Below, in pieces: positions 1-9,371 of a stretch of 64,000 nt of DNA. Position 1 is the first letter of the stretch. Each line of letters opens with the position of its first letter. Below the pieces are notes generated by a model, which worked only from the letters and a program-made list of their open reading frames with translations, did no database searches and was not told the DNA's origin. Made by a program: the position numbers and the translations under genes. Source of the stretch: Phycicoccus sp. Soil802 (GTDB lineage: Bacteria; Actinomycetota; Actinomycetes; Actinomycetales; Dermatophilaceae); NCBI RefSeq assembly GCF_001429605.1, contig NZ_LMSS01000003.1:186001-250000 (forward strand). The letters are read 5' to 3'.

Positions 1-1374
1 CAGGTCGGGAGCCTGCCACGCGATGAGGGCGCCGGCCGCGGCCAGCCCGATCGCCTGGGCGACGGACGCCGTGAGGCTCGAGGCGGCCGTGATCCGACCC
101 TGGTCGCGCACCGGGGCGAAGAGCAGCAGCTGGGTCGAGAGGGTGGGAGACACGATCCCCATCCCGAGCCCGGCGACGCCCCAGAGCGCCAGCCCGATGA
201 CGACCGGCAGGGCGTCGAGGCTCGTGAGTGCGGGCCCGAGGACGCCGACCGTGATGAGGCTGAAGCCCACGGCCAGGCGCCGAACCGCGGGCACCCGTCG
301 CTGCACGACGTCGAGACCGTGCAGCTGAGAGCCGGCCGCCCAGGACAGACCGGTCACGGTGAGGCTCGCCCCCGCGGCGGCGGGCCCCAGCCCGTGGATG
401 GTGGTCAGCATGAGGGGCAGGAGGCTCCCGGCGGTGCCGAACGCTGCGGCGACGAGTCCGCGCAGTGCCACCAGCGCCGGTATGCCGCGGGCGAACCGCA
501 GCGTCCCGGCCGGCAGGACGGTGCGGACGGCCGGCACGGTGCAGGCGGTGCCGACCAGCACGAGGGCGAGGCCGAGTGCCTCAACGGGGCCGGAGCGGCC
601 CAGCAGCGAGCCGCCCGCGGTCAGTGCCGCGAGGCCTGCCGCAGCCAGGGCAGCGGCCCGGACGGCGCGGTGTTCCCGAGGGGTCCAGGCGGTCCCGGCC
701 TCGCTGGTCGGTTGGGTCGTGACGCCCTCGCCGCCCTCGGCATCCTCCGCGCGCTCGACGCCCTCGGCGCGCATGGCCGGGCGCAGGAGGACCCACGCGA
801 ACGGCAGCAGGGCGACGCCCACGCCGAAGACGGTCCGCCACGAGAGCACCTCGGTGAGCAGCCCCGCGATCGGCGGACCGACCAACGACGGGAGCACCCA
901 CGCCGCGGCGAAGGCGGCGAACACCTTGGCCCGCAGCTCCTCGGGCATGGTGCGGGCGAGCAGCACGGTGAGCGAGACGTCCATCAGCGCCTCGGCGATC
1001 CCCGACCCGAACCGACCCACCGCGAAGACGGCCATCCCCGGCGCCAGGGCCATGGCGACCTGTGACGCGGTGAAGACCAGCATCCCGGCCTGGAGCGGGC
1101 GTACCGGCCCGCGGTGGTCGGCCCACGCGCCGGCGACCACCGTGGCGACGACGAACGACACCAGGGGTGCTGCGCTCGCTGCCCCGAACAGCCACAGCCC
1201 GTCGAGGTCGCGGGCGACGGTGGGCAGCACCGTCATGGTGGCGCGGTTCTCGAACGCCCCGAGGGTCACCAGCGCCACGGCTCCCACGGCGAACGGCAGG
1301 TGGGCGCGGTCCAGCAGTGAGGCGGGTCGGGCCGGGGTGTCTGTGTGGGTGGCGTCAGGAGTGGCGGTGGGCAT
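1..1374 (-). CDS. MFS transporter, 3' end outside the window
   Basis: This is a major facilitator superfamily exporter of unknown substrate, probably a drug or metabolite efflux protein in the cytoplasmic membrane. The reverse strand is open from the ATG at 1374 to the window edge, giving 458 codons that begin MPTATPDATHTD. It shows repeated hydrophobic helices and the helix 2-3 loop motif AGAWADHRGPVRP typical of MFS proteins, followed by a charged central loop near residues 190-215. The C-terminus lies beyond position 1. No Shine-Dalgarno sequence precedes the start. A MerR-type promoter sits directly upstream, with its -10 box only six bases from the ATG, so the message is probably leaderless and induced by a small molecule. 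The family call is secure; the substrate is unknown. Confidence 0.85.
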   Translation of the reverse strand, partial: MPTATPDATHTDTPARPASLLDRAHLPFAVGAVALVTLGAFENRATMTVLPTVARDLDGLWLFGAASAAPLVSFVVATVVAGAWADHRGPVRPLQAGMLVFTASQVAMALAPGMAVFAVGRFGSGIAEALMDVSLTVLLARTMPEELRAKVFAAFAAAWVLPSLVGPPIAGLLTEVLSWRTVFGVGVALLPFAWVLLRPAMRAEGVERAEDAEGGEGVTTQPTSEAGTAWTPREHRAVRAAALAAAGLAALTAGGSLLGRSGPVEALGLALVLVGTACTVPAVRTVLPAGTLRFARGIPALVALRGLVAAAFGTAGSLLPLMLTTIHGLGPAAAGASLTVTGLSWAAGSQLHGLDVVQRRVPAVRRLAVGFSLITVGVLGPALTSLDALPVVIGLALWGVAGLGMGIVSPTLSTQLLLFAPVRDQGRITAASSLTASVAQAIGLAAAGALIAWQAPDL

Positions 1375-1380
1375 GGGCAG

Positions 1381-1411
1381 ATTCTGGAAGTTGAAGTCGA
1401 CTTCAAGTCAA
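1381..1411 (-). promoter_or_regulatory. MerR-type promoter with palindromic operator, leaderless
   Basis: On the reverse strand, TTGACT (1411-1406) and CAGAAT (1386-1381) are separated by 19 bases, the long spacer characteristic of MerR-family promoters. The perfect palindrome TTGAAGTCGACTTCAA lies at 1391-1406 and fills the spacer. The ATG of the MFS gene follows six bases after the -10 box. The cognate MerR regulator is not in this window. Confidence 0.7.
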
Positions 1412-1518
1412 GCCGAGAGGGGGCACCTGTTGCTCGGAGGTGGGCACGTGGCGCCGAAATCCGGCCCTCGTACCCACCAGGCGGCAACAGGTGGACGACG
1501 GCTGGGAGGATGTCGGCC

Positions 1519-2427
1519 ATGACGTCCTCCCAGCCCGGCGCGCCCGTCGACCTCCCCGGCTACGCCCACGTCTACTCGGGCAAGGTCCGCGACCTCTACG
1601 CCCCCCTCGACGCCTCCGGCGCGCCCCGCGACGACCAGCTGCTGCTCGTCGCCAGCGACCGGCTCTCGGCCTTCGACTTCATCCTCGAGACCCCGATCCC
1701 CGACAAGGGCGCGGTCCTGACCCAGCTGTCGCTCTGGTGGTTCGAGCAGCTGGAGGACCTCGTCCCCAACCACGTCGTCTCGACCGACGTGCCCGCCGAG
1801 GTGGCGGGCCGTGCGGTGCTGGTGCGACGGCTCGAGATGCTGCCGGTCGAGTGCGTGGCCCGCGCCTACCTCACCGGCGGCGGTCTCCGCGAGTACCAGG
1901 CCGACGGCCACGTCAGCGGGGTGCAGCTGCCCGACGGCCTGGTCGACGGCTCACGGCTCCCCGAGCCGATCTTCACGCCGTCGACGAAGGCGCCCGTGGG
2001 CGAGCACGACCAGCCGATGCCGTATGCCGATGTCGTGGCTGCCGTGGGCGCGCGCGCCGCCCAGCGCGCCAGCGACCTGACCACCCGGATCCTCGCCCGT
2101 GGCAACGAGATCGCGGCCGACCGCGGCATCCTCATCGCCGACACCAAGGTGGAGTTCGGGATCGAGGGCGACGAGCTGGTGCTGGCCGACGAGGTCCTCA
2201 CCCCCGACTCGTCGAGGTTCTGGCCGGCCGACCAGTGGGAGCCCGGCCACACCCAGCCGTCCTTCGACAAGGAGTTCGTGCGCGAGTGGTTGATCTCGCC
2301 CGCGAGCGGGTGGGACAAGTCCTCCGGCGAGGCCCCGCCGCCCCTGCCCGGCGACGTCCTCGAGCGCACCCGCGCCAAGTACGTCGAGGCCTACGAGCGG
2401 CTGACGGGACGGACGTTCTCGGCCTGA
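1519..2427 (+). CDS. purC: Phosphoribosylaminoimidazole-succinocarboxamide synthase
   Basis: SAICAR synthase joins CAIR and aspartate with ATP in purine biosynthesis, in the cytosol. The 302-residue protein has the N-terminal YSGKVRDLY motif, the core LPVECVARAYLTG near residues 106-118, and the later segment DEVLTPDSSRFW, all diagnostic of PurC. I chose the ATG at 1519 because GGAGG at 1505-1509 is nine bases upstream; the ATG at 1510 would abut it. It converges with the gene at 2428 with no gap between stop codons. The length is usual for actinobacterial PurC. Confidence 0.97.
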   Translation: MTSSQPGAPVDLPGYAHVYSGKVRDLYAPLDASGAPRDDQLLLVASDRLSAFDFILETPIPDKGAVLTQLSLWWFEQLEDLVPNHVVSTDVPAEVAGRAVLVRRLEMLPVECVARAYLTGGGLREYQADGHVSGVQLPDGLVDGSRLPEPIFTPSTKAPVGEHDQPMPYADVVAAVGARAAQRASDLTTRILARGNEIAADRGILIADTKVEFGIEGDELVLADEVLTPDSSRFWPADQWEPGHTQPSFDKEFVREWLISPASGWDKSSGEAPPPLPGDVLERTRAKYVEAYERLTGRTFSA

Positions 2428-2844
2428 TCAGCGGCGAGTCAGCATCGCCACGGGGATGGTTCGCCCAGCCTTGCGGGCGTACTTCGCCACCCCTGGGAGC
2501 GTGGCCAGGATGACGTCGTTCCACGCCTCGTCCCGCTCGCCGTCGTGCAGCTCGCGCGCCGAGGCCGGCAGGCACTCGGTGCGGACCTGCAGCTCGGTCT
2601 CGCCCGCCGCCCGCAGGTTCCGGAACCAGTCGGGGTCACGCGGGCTGCCCGACCCGGTGCCCCACACCAGGTAGCCGCCCGGCCGCCGGATCGCCCGGAC
2701 GCAGGTCGAGTGCGGGGTGCCGCTGCGCCGCCCGACGGTGGTCAGCATGACGACGGGTGCGGCCTCCGTGCCGCCCATGGCGCGACCGTTCAGGCGGCGG
2801 TACATCCATGCGCCGATGCGGGTCGATCGTTGCGCCATCGACAT
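2428..2844 (-). CDS. Nitroreductase/deazaflavin-dependent (DDN-like) family protein
   Basis: This 138-residue protein belongs to the nitroreductase family of deazaflavin (F420)-dependent oxidoreductases, a split-barrel family common in actinobacteria. Diagnostic segments are PVVMLTTVGRRSG, YLVWGTGSGSPRDPDWFRNLRA and a C-terminal PVAMLTRR. It probably reduces or sequesters small organic substrates with F420H2 in the cytosol; no substrate can be named. The start ATG at 2844 has a second ATG two codons later. The gene is single and convergent with purC, so it is not part of the purine operon. Confidence 0.85.
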   Translation of the reverse strand: MSMAQRSTRIGAWMYRRLNGRAMGGTEAAPVVMLTTVGRRSGTPHSTCVRAIRRPGGYLVWGTGSGSPRDPDWFRNLRAAGETELQVRTECLPASARELHDGERDEAWNDVILATLPGVAKYARKAGRTIPVAMLTRR

Positions 2845-3056
2845 GACTCGAGTGTCCCGCTCGGCGGGGCCGCGGGAAAGGGCGTCGAGCCACCGGGTGG
2901 TCGACCCGGGACGGTGACCGGTCCGAGGGGGTTTCGCTCGAGTTCAGCCTCGTCCGTCCGGGAGGTGACCGCGCGGCATACCCACCGCCCGGGCGCGGAT
3001 AGACTGCGCGTGCTCCCTTCCCCGCACCACCCCGCTGCAACCCAGGAGACACCCGA

Positions 3057-3317
3057 ATGGGCCACGTCGTCATCGACGTCATGTTGAAGCCAGAGATCCT
3101 CGACCCCCAGGGGCAGGCCGTGAACGGGGCTCTTCCCCGGCTCGGCTTCGAGCAGTTCACCGACGTGAGGCAGGGCAAGCGCTTCGTCCTCACGGTCGAC
3201 GGCGAGGTGACCGACGAGCACCTCGCAGCGGCGGCGGAGGCGGCCGAGAAGCTGCTCTCCAACCCCGTCATCGAGGACGTCGTGAGCGTCCGGGCATCCG
3301 AGGACCCCGACCAGTGA
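3057..3317 (+). CDS. purS: Phosphoribosylformylglycinamidine synthase subunit PurS
   Basis: PurS is the small structural subunit of the three-part FGAM synthase (PurS-PurQ-PurL). It links the glutaminase to the synthetase. The 86-residue protein reads [20 protein letters not shown] and then LPRLGF, typical of the family. GGAGA about nine bases upstream supports the ATG. A TAGACT -10-like box at 3000-3005 would start a leader of roughly 45 bases. The last four bases overlap purQ (GTGA), pointing to translational coupling. Confidence 0.97.
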   Translation: MGHVVIDVMLKPEILDPQGQAVNGALPRLGFEQFTDVRQGKRFVLTVDGEVTDEHLAAAAEAAEKLLSNPVIEDVVSVRASEDPDQ

Positions 3318-3985
3318 AGGTCGGGGTCGTCACCTTTCCGGGCTCGCTCGACGACCGTGATGCGGCTCGCGCCGTGCGCGCCGTCGGCGCCGAGGCGGTC
3401 ACGCTGTGGCACGGCGACGCCGACCTCAAGGGCGTCGACGCGGTCATCCTTCCCGGAGGCTTCTCCTACGGCGACTACCTCCGCTGCGGTGCGATCGCCC
3501 GCTTCGCCCCCGTCATGGACGCGCTGATCCCCGCCGCCCAGGGTGGCCTGCCGGTGATCGGGATCTGCAACGGGTTCCAGGTGCTCTGCGAGTCGCACCT
3601 CCTCCCGGGCGCGTTGATCCGCAACGACCACCGCAAGTTCAACTGCGTCGACCAGCGCCTGGTCGTCGAGAACGCCGCCACCGCCTGGACCTCCGACTTC
3701 GAGGCCGGCCAGGAGATCACCATCGTCCTCAAGAACGGCGAGGGTGGCTTCGTGGCCGACGAGCGCACGCTCGACGAGCTCGAGGGCGAGGGTCGGGTGG
3801 TCTTCCGGTATGCCGGGGACAACCCCAACGGTTCATACCGCGCCATCGCGGGCATCACCAACGACCGCGGCAACATCGTGGGCCTGATGCCCCACCCCGA
3901 GCACGCCATCGAGGAGGGCTACGGCCCCTCGACGGACGGGCTCCCGTTCTTCACCTCCGTCCTGAAGGCACTGGCCACCGCATGA
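3314..3985 (+). CDS. purQ: Phosphoribosylformylglycinamidine synthase, glutaminase subunit PurQ
   Basis: PurQ is the class I glutamine amidotransferase that feeds ammonia to PurL for conversion of FGAR to FGAM. The 223-residue protein carries the nucleophile motif GICNGFQVL near residue 85 and the His-Glu pair in MPHPEHA near residue 194. It starts at a GTG that overlaps the purS stop by four bases, and its own stop overlaps the purL ATG by four bases, so purSQL is one tightly coupled operon. Confidence 0.98.
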   Translation: MKVGVVTFPGSLDDRDAARAVRAVGAEAVTLWHGDADLKGVDAVILPGGFSYGDYLRCGAIARFAPVMDALIPAAQGGLPVIGICNGFQVLCESHLLPGALIRNDHRKFNCVDQRLVVENAATAWTSDFEAGQEITIVLKNGEGGFVADERTLDELEGEGRVVFRYAGDNPNGSYRAIAGITNDRGNIVGLMPHPEHAIEEGYGPSTDGLPFFTSVLKALATA

Positions 3986-6297
3986 CTGCGCACCCCACGA
4001 CCGCCCAGGTCGACAAGCCCGTCCTCGACACGGTCGCCCACGCGGCGCAGACCCCCGACGTCGACCAGCCGTGGGTCGAGCTCGGGCTCAAGGCCGACGA
4101 GTACGCCACCATCCGCGAGATCGTCGGTCGGCGGCCGACCAGCGCCGAGCTGGCGATGTACTCGGTGATGTGGTCGGAGCACTGCTCCTACAAGTCCTCC
4201 AAGGTGCACTTCTCCCTCTGGGGCGAGAACACCACCGACGAGATGCGCGAGAAGCTCCTCGTCGGCATCGGCGAGAACGCCGGCGTCGTCGACATCGGCG
4301 ACGGCTGGGCGGTGACCTTCAAGGTCGAGTCGCACAACCACCCGTCCTACGTCGAGCCCTACCAGGGCGCCACCACGGGGGTCGGCGGCATCATCCGCGA
4401 CATCATGTCCATGGGTGCCCGCCCGATCGCGATCATGGACCCGCTGCGGTTCGGCAACCTCAACCACCCCGACACGCAGCGCGTGCTCCCTGGCGTGGTC
4501 GCGGGTGTCGGTGGCTACGGCAACTGCATCGGCCTGCCGAACATCGGTGGCGAGGTCGTCTTCGACGACTGCTACCAGGGCAACCCGCTCGTCAACGCGC
4601 TCTGCATCGGCGCCATGCGCATCGAGGACATCCACCTCGCCAAGGCCTCCGGGGTCGGCAACAAGGTGATCCTGTTCGGCGCCAAGACCGGTGGCGACGG
4701 CATCGGCGGCGTCTCGGTGCTGGCCTCCGAGACGTTCGACGAGGGTGGCCCGACCAAGCGCCCCGCGGTGCAGGTCGGCGACCCCTTCGCGGAGAAGGTG
4801 CTCATCGAGTGCTGCCTCGACCTGTATGCCGCGCACGTGGTCGACGGGATCCAGGACCTCGGCGGTGCGGGCCTGTCCTGCGCCACCAGTGAGCTGGCGT
4901 CCAACGGCGACGGCGGCATGCAGATCGAGCTCGACCGGGTGCCCCTGCGCGACGCCTCGCTGCGACCTGAGGAGATCCTCATGTCGGAGAGCCAGGAACG
5001 CATGATGGCCGTCGTCGAGCCCGGCAAGCTCGACGAGTTCATGGCGATCACCGACCGCTGGGACGTCGAGGCCACTGTGCTCGGTGAGGTGACGGACGGG
5101 GACCACCTCGTCATCACCTGGCACGGCGAGGTCATCGTCGACGTCCCGCCGCGGTCGGTTGCCCACGAGGGCCCGACCTACCACCGCCCTCTGGAGCGGC
5201 CGGCATACCTCGATGCGTTGCAGGACAACGGCACCGACACGCTCGGACGTCCCGTGGACGGCCTCGGGCTCAAGTCCGACCTGCTCACCCTGCTCGCCTC
5301 CCCGAACCTGTGCGACAAGTCGTGGGTCACCGACCAGTACGACCGTTACGTGCTCGGCAACACCGCGCTCGCCATGCCCGACGACGCGGGTGTGGTGCGC
5401 GTCGACGAGGAGACCGGTCGCGGTGTGGCGGTGTCGACCGACTGCAACGGTCGGTTCGCCAAGCTCGACCCCTACGCCGGGGCGCAGCTCGCGCTGGCCG
5501 AGTCCTACCGCAACGTCGCGACGGCCGGGGCGACCCCGCTGGCCGTGACCGACTGCCTCAACTTCGGTTCGCCGGAGGACCCGGGCGTGATGTGGCAGTT
5601 CCGCGAGGCGGTCAAGGGCATCGCCGAGGGCTGCAAGACCCTGGGCATCCCCGTCACCGGCGGCAACGTCAGCTTCTACAACCAGACCGGCGATGTCGCG
5701 ATCCACCCGACGCCCGTCATCGGCGTGCTGGGGGTCATGGACGACGTCGCCCGGCGCACCCCCTCGGGGTGGAAGACGCCCGGACAGGTCATCTACCTGC
5801 TCGGCACCACCAGCAACGAGCTGGCCGGTGGCGAGTGGGCGCACGTCGTGCACGGTCACCTCGGCGGTCTGCCGCCGGTCGTAGACCTGGGCGCGGAGCA
5901 GCTGCTCGGCGAGATCCTCGTCAACGCCAGCCGCGACGGCCTCGTCGACGCGGCCCACGACCTGTCCGACGGTGGTCTGGCGATCGGGCTGGCCGAGGCG
6001 ACCATGCGCTACGGCACCGGCGCCCGGATCTGGCTCGACGCGGTGTGCGAGCGCGACGGCATCGACGCGTTCACCGCCCTCTTCAGCGAGTCCACCGCGC
6101 GCGTCGTCGTGTCGGTGCCCCGCTCGGAGGAGGTGCGGTTCACCGACATGTGCACCGCGCGCGGCCAGGTCCACGCCCGGATCGGGGTGGTGGACGACGA
6201 GACCGACGGCCTCGACGTCCAGGGCCAGTTCACGGTCTCGCTCGACGAGCTGCGCACGGCGCACACCGCGACCATGCGGGACGTCTTCGGCGGCTGA
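3982..6297 (+). CDS. purL: Phosphoribosylformylglycinamidine synthase subunit PurL
   Basis: PurL is the ATP-dependent synthetase subunit of FGAM synthase. The 771-residue protein is of the small PurL class that needs PurS and PurQ. Visible family motifs are [15 protein letters not shown] near residue 56, [18 protein letters not shown] near residue 115, and [11 protein letters not shown] near residue 293. The ATG overlaps the purQ stop (ATGA). A 19-bp-arm palindrome begins seven bases after the stop and could end transcription. Confidence 0.98.
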   Translation: MTAHPTTAQVDKPVLDTVAHAAQTPDVDQPWVELGLKADEYATIREIVGRRPTSAELAMYSVMWSEHCSYKSSKVHFSLWGENTTDEMREKLLVGIGENAGVVDIGDGWAVTFKVESHNHPSYVEPYQGATTGVGGIIRDIMSMGARPIAIMDPLRFGNLNHPDTQRVLPGVVAGVGGYGNCIGLPNIGGEVVFDDCYQGNPLVNALCIGAMRIEDIHLAKASGVGNKVILFGAKTGGDGIGGVSVLASETFDEGGPTKRPAVQVGDPFAEKVLIECCLDLYAAHVVDGIQDLGGAGLSCATSELASNGDGGMQIELDRVPLRDASLRPEEILMSESQERMMAVVEPGKLDEFMAITDRWDVEATVLGEVTDGDHLVITWHGEVIVDVPPRSVAHEGPTYHRPLERPAYLDALQDNGTDTLGRPVDGLGLKSDLLTLLASPNLCDKSWVTDQYDRYVLGNTALAMPDDAGVVRVDEETGRGVAVSTDCNGRFAKLDPYAGAQLALAESYRNVATAGATPLAVTDCLNFGSPEDPGVMWQFREAVKGIAEGCKTLGIPVTGGNVSFYNQTGDVAIHPTPVIGVLGVMDDVARRTPSGWKTPGQVIYLLGTTSNELAGGEWAHVVHGHLGGLPPVVDLGAEQLLGEILVNASRDGLVDAAHDLSDGGLAIGLAEATMRYGTGARIWLDAVCERDGIDAFTALFSESTARVVVSVPRSEEVRFTDMCTARGQVHARIGVVDDETDGLDVQGQFTVSLDELRTAHTATMRDVFGG

Positions 6298-6303
6298 CCG
6301 CCG

Positions 6304-6360
6304 CTCCGGTTCGAGGTGATCCGCGAGCGGATTCCGGTCGTGGATCACCTCGAACCGGAG
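6304..6360. repeat. Palindrome with 19-bp perfect arms downstream of purL
   Basis: CTCCGGTTCGAGGTGATCC at 6304-6322 is repeated in perfect inverted orientation at 6342-6360 around a 19-base loop. The outer CCGGTTCGA is shared with the palindromes at 17248-17299 and 18293-18336. It may act as a transcription terminator, but no T-run follows. The rest of the 260-base gap before the next gene shows nothing recognisable. Confidence 0.85.
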
Positions 6361-6557
6361 ACAGGGCCGGAACATGCGAGCGGCCCGGTCGCGCATCCCC
6401 CGCGCGCCCGGGCCGTTCGTCCCCTGTGTGTCCCCGCCTTGAACAGTACGTCGGGGCTCCGACACCCGCCATGGGTAGAAGTACCCATTCTCGTAGGCCG
6501 AACAGCTCACAGTGCCGCGCGTCATCGAGTGTGGGTCGGCCGTGCGACGATGCCGGT

Positions 6558-6920
6558 ATGCCGCCGCGCCGCCGAGTTCCCGTCGCCGCCGGACGTGCCG
6601 CGGTGTCGGTCTGGCGGGCCAACGGGTCGGAAACCGACCGGGCTGACCTGGCCACCGCCGTGCGCTACACGCTGGAGGAGCTCTCCGTCGTCGCGCCGGG
6701 GCGCAGCGTCGAGGTGCGCGTCCCGCCGTTCGGGGCGGTCCAGTGCATCACCGGCACGACCCACACGCGGGGCACGCCCCCGAACGTCGTCGAGACCGAC
6801 GCCCAGACCTGGCTCGCGGTGGCCACCGGCGCGCTGACCTGGGACGGCGCCTGGGAGTCCGGCACGCTCCGGGTGAGCGGCCACCGGGCCGACCTCGCGG
6901 CATACCTCCCACTCGCCTGA
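6558..6920 (+). CDS. Sterol carrier family (SCP2-like) protein
   Basis: This 120-residue protein resembles the short sterol-carrier-family proteins that accompany purine genes in many actinobacteria. Recognisable segments are AVRYTLEELSVVAPGRSVEVRVPPFGAVQCI, PNVVETDAQTWLAVATGALTWDGA and RVSGHRADLAAYLPL. SCP2-fold proteins bind lipids or hydrophobic ligands; the role here is unknown. The ATG lies seven bases after a GACGAT box, with no clear Shine-Dalgarno sequence, so it may be leaderless. The start overlaps a copy of the GTATGCCG motif. Confidence 0.8.
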   Translation: MPPRRRVPVAAGRAAVSVWRANGSETDRADLATAVRYTLEELSVVAPGRSVEVRVPPFGAVQCITGTTHTRGTPPNVVETDAQTWLAVATGALTWDGAWESGTLRVSGHRADLAAYLPLA

Positions 6921-7025
6921 CCCGCGCCCGCACCCACGCCCGCACCCCGCACCCCGCCCGGCACGAATCGACGCCGGGTCGTGCGACGATCAGCCGCAGC
7001 CGAACACTCCGAGAAGGGTCGACCC

Positions 7026-7418
7026 ATGCAGATGAAGCTGGAACTGGTCCCGCTGCCCGTCGCCGACGTCGAGCGGTCCATCGCGTTCTACGAGGGCACG
7101 TTGGGCTTCACGAAGGACGTCGACGTTCAGCCCGCCGAGGGCATCCGGGTCGTCCAGCTCACCGCCGAGGGCTCGGGCTGCTCGATCGGCTTCGGGACGG
7201 GGCTCGAGGTCTACCAGGGTGAGCCAGGCAGCATCCGAGGTCTGCACCTGGTCGTCGAGGACATCGAGGCGGCCCGGGCCGAGCTGGTCGCGCGCGGGGT
7301 CGAGGTCAGCGAGGTCCACGACTTCGGGGGTGGGGTCAAGGGCGCGGAGTTCGCCGACCCCGACGGCAACTCGTTCGAGCTGCAGGAGATGGCCTGGCGC
7401 CGCGGCGACACCTTCTAG
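7026..7418 (+). CDS. VOC (glyoxalase/bleomycin-resistance) family protein
   Basis: This 130-residue vicinal-oxygen-chelate protein has the two beta-alpha-beta-beta-beta halves of the family: LELVPLPVADVERSIAFYEGTLGF at the N-terminus and FADPDGNSFELQEM at the C-terminus. Such proteins bind metals or hydrophobic compounds and act as lyases, dioxygenases or resistance proteins; nothing here fixes the substrate. A GAGAAGGG Shine-Dalgarno sequence precedes the ATG. It stands alone between the purine cluster and a convergent dehydrogenase. Confidence 0.88.
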   Translation: MQMKLELVPLPVADVERSIAFYEGTLGFTKDVDVQPAEGIRVVQLTAEGSGCSIGFGTGLEVYQGEPGSIRGLHLVVEDIEAARAELVARGVEVSEVHDFGGGVKGAEFADPDGNSFELQEMAWRRGDTF

Positions 7419-7432
7419 GTGCTCGCCCCGGG

Positions 7433-8467
7433 CTACTCGCCGGGGAAGCGGACGCCGATCTGGGCACGGACGTCATCGAGTGCGTCCATGATCGTGAGCG
7501 TCTCGGCCCACGGCAGGAGCGGTGACTCGCTCGCCCCGGCGCTGACCTGGCGGGCCACCTCCGCAGCCTCGAAGTGCAGCCCGTGCTGGGTGTCCGCGTT
7601 GGTGAACCGGTCGAGCTCGGTCCCGTCGTTCCCGACCAGCCGGACGACGGCCTTCGGGGCGTAGAAGTCGCCGTCGATCTCCAGGCGGGCCTCGGTACCG
7701 CACACGGCTGCCGTCGTGGGCGTCTTCGTCAGCATGGTCGTGCCGAGCACGCCCATGGCCCCGCGACTGCTGGTGACCCCGATCGAGGCTTGCGAGTCGA
7801 CGCCCTTGTCGGTGCGTCGACCACTGGCGGTCACGTCGACGAAGTCGCCGAGCACGAAGTGGGCGAACGACACGGGGTAGATCCCGAGGTCGAGCATCGC
7901 GCCGCCTGCGAGCGAGGGCTCCGACAGCCGTGCGGGTCCGTTGGGGTAGAGGCGCTGCCCGTGGTCGGCGTGCACGGTGTGGACCTCGCCGAGGAGACCG
8001 TCCTCGAGACACCGACGTACGACGTCGATGTGCGGAAGGAACCGGGTCCACATCGCTTCCATGGCGAAAACGCCAGCAGCAGACGCGGATTCGAAGATCT
8101 CGCGGGCCTCGGTGGCGTTGCGGGCGAAGGCCTTCTCGACGAGCACCGGCTTGCCAGCAGCTGTCGCGAGCATCGCCTGGGCGCGGTGCTCGGAGTGCGG
8201 GGACGCGACGTAGACCACGTCGACGTCCGGGTCGGCGACCAGCTCGTCATAGGCCCCGTATGCCGCCGTGACCCCGAACTCGTCGGCGAACGCCTGGGCG
8301 CGCGGCAGGCTCCGGGACGCGACGGCCTGGAGCTGCTGCCCGGATGCCGCGCGCAGGGCGGTGGCGAACGAGTGGGCGATCCCGCCGGGCGCCAGGATCC
8401 CCCAGCGCAGGGCCGGAGCGTCGTGCGGGTCCGGGGTGCGAGGCGTGGGCAGCGTCAGCGAAGGCAT
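7433..8467 (-). CDS. Gfo/Idh/MocA family oxidoreductase
   Basis: This 344-residue NAD(P)-dependent dehydrogenase of the Gfo/Idh/MocA family typically oxidises sugars, inositols or their derivatives. The N-terminal Rossmann motif appears as LRWGILAPGGIAHSFA, a somewhat altered GxGxxA, followed by VDVVYVASPHSEH and the catalytic-type lysine in GKPVLVEKAFA. The C-terminal substrate domain includes GGAMLDLGIYPVSFA. The substrate is unknown. It is convergent with the VOC gene and 82 bases from the gene at 8550, so co-transcription with that gene is uncertain. Confidence 0.9.
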   Translation of the reverse strand: MPSLTLPTPRTPDPHDAPALRWGILAPGGIAHSFATALRAASGQQLQAVASRSLPRAQAFADEFGVTAAYGAYDELVADPDVDVVYVASPHSEHRAQAMLATAAGKPVLVEKAFARNATEAREIFESASAAGVFAMEAMWTRFLPHIDVVRRCLEDGLLGEVHTVHADHGQRLYPNGPARLSEPSLAGGAMLDLGIYPVSFAHFVLGDFVDVTASGRRTDKGVDSQASIGVTSSRGAMGVLGTTMLTKTPTTAAVCGTEARLEIDGDFYAPKAVVRLVGNDGTELDRFTNADTQHGLHFEAAEVARQVSAGASESPLLPWAETLTIMDALDDVRAQIGVRFPGE

Positions 8468-8549
8468 CGGCCCATCATCGGCGCTCGGAGCGGGATGCGC
8501 ACCGGCCGTCCCATCAGGTGTCAGCCGAGCGGCACTGCTCGCGGCTCGG

Positions 8550-9353
8550 TCAGCGGATCCGCCACTCGCCGGGCGCGGTCGGCGGCCGGGGCGAGGGCGC
8601 CGCGTCGGTGTCGGTGAACGGCCGCCCTGAGCCCAGCGCCCGCGCCAGGGCGCCGCCCTCCAACACCGTGCTGGGAAAGGCGCCTCTCGCTACGGTGCGG
8701 ATGATCGAACCCAGGAGGAGCGGCTGTCGCGACCCGACCAGCACGAGGTTGCCGAACCGCCGTCGCTTCCAGATGTCGACCTGCGCGATGGCGGCGGTGT
8801 GGGGCAGGTGCTGGGCCAGACCGGCCAGCACCCGCGCCGCGTGCCGGTGGTCGGGCTCGTCGGCCACGTTCATGGCCAGCACCCCACCCGGCCGCAGCAC
8901 CCGCGCCGCCTCGGCGAACCACTCGGAGCTGGTGAGGTCGGCTGGCACCTGGCTCTCGGCATACGCGTCGACCACGATGGCGTCAGCGCTCGCGTCCTTG
9001 AGGGCCGTGACGCCCTCGCGCCCCGGTTGGGGACGCACGCGGATCCGGTGGCCCCGGGGGAGGGGCAGCTCCTTCCGCACCCGCTCGGTGAGAGGGGCGT
9101 CGGGCTCGAGGACGATCTGTGGCGAGCCCGGCCGGGTCGCCTGCACGTAGCGGGGCAGCGTCATCGCGGCGCCGCCGACGTGGGTCACCGCGACCGGCCC
9201 GTCGGGGAGCGAGTCGAGGACGGCACCGAGGTGCTGGACGTAGCCGAAGACCAGCAGCTCGGGGTCGTCGAGGCTCACGTAGGACTGCGGATAGCCGTCG
9301 ACGAGCACCGTGCTCCCGCCGTGCTCGTCGACCTCGATCCGGAAGTCCTGCAC
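8550..9353 (-). CDS. Spermidine synthase-like methyltransferase-fold protein
   Basis: This 267-residue protein resembles the spermidine/polyamine synthase family found as stand-alone proteins in actinobacteria. It has a Rossmann-type motif in VAVTHVGGAAMTLPRYV, where the family usually has GGG, then IVLEPDAPLTERVRKEL, DAIVVDAYAESQVPADLTS and WFAEAARVLRPGGVLAMNV. The aminopropyl-acceptor residues cannot be judged by eye, and many such proteins have unknown activity. The GTG start has GGAGGA about nine bases upstream. It follows the alcohol dehydrogenase gene by 18 bases on the same strand, suggesting one transcript. Confidence 0.78.
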   Translation of the reverse strand: MQDFRIEVDEHGGSTVLVDGYPQSYVSLDDPELLVFGYVQHLGAVLDSLPDGPVAVTHVGGAAMTLPRYVQATRPGSPQIVLEPDAPLTERVRKELPLPRGHRIRVRPQPGREGVTALKDASADAIVVDAYAESQVPADLTSSEWFAEAARVLRPGGVLAMNVADEPDHRHAARVLAGLAQHLPHTAAIAQVDIWKRRRFGNLVLVGSRQPLLLGSIIRTVARGAFPSTVLEGGALARALGSGRPFTDTDAAPSPRPPTAPGEWRIR

Positions 9354-9371
9354 CGTGTCGGTCCTCCGCCG

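Noticed and set aside
3919-6525. Long reverse-strand open frame across purL
   Set aside because: It is the antisense shadow of purL; the forward frame has complete PurL motifs.
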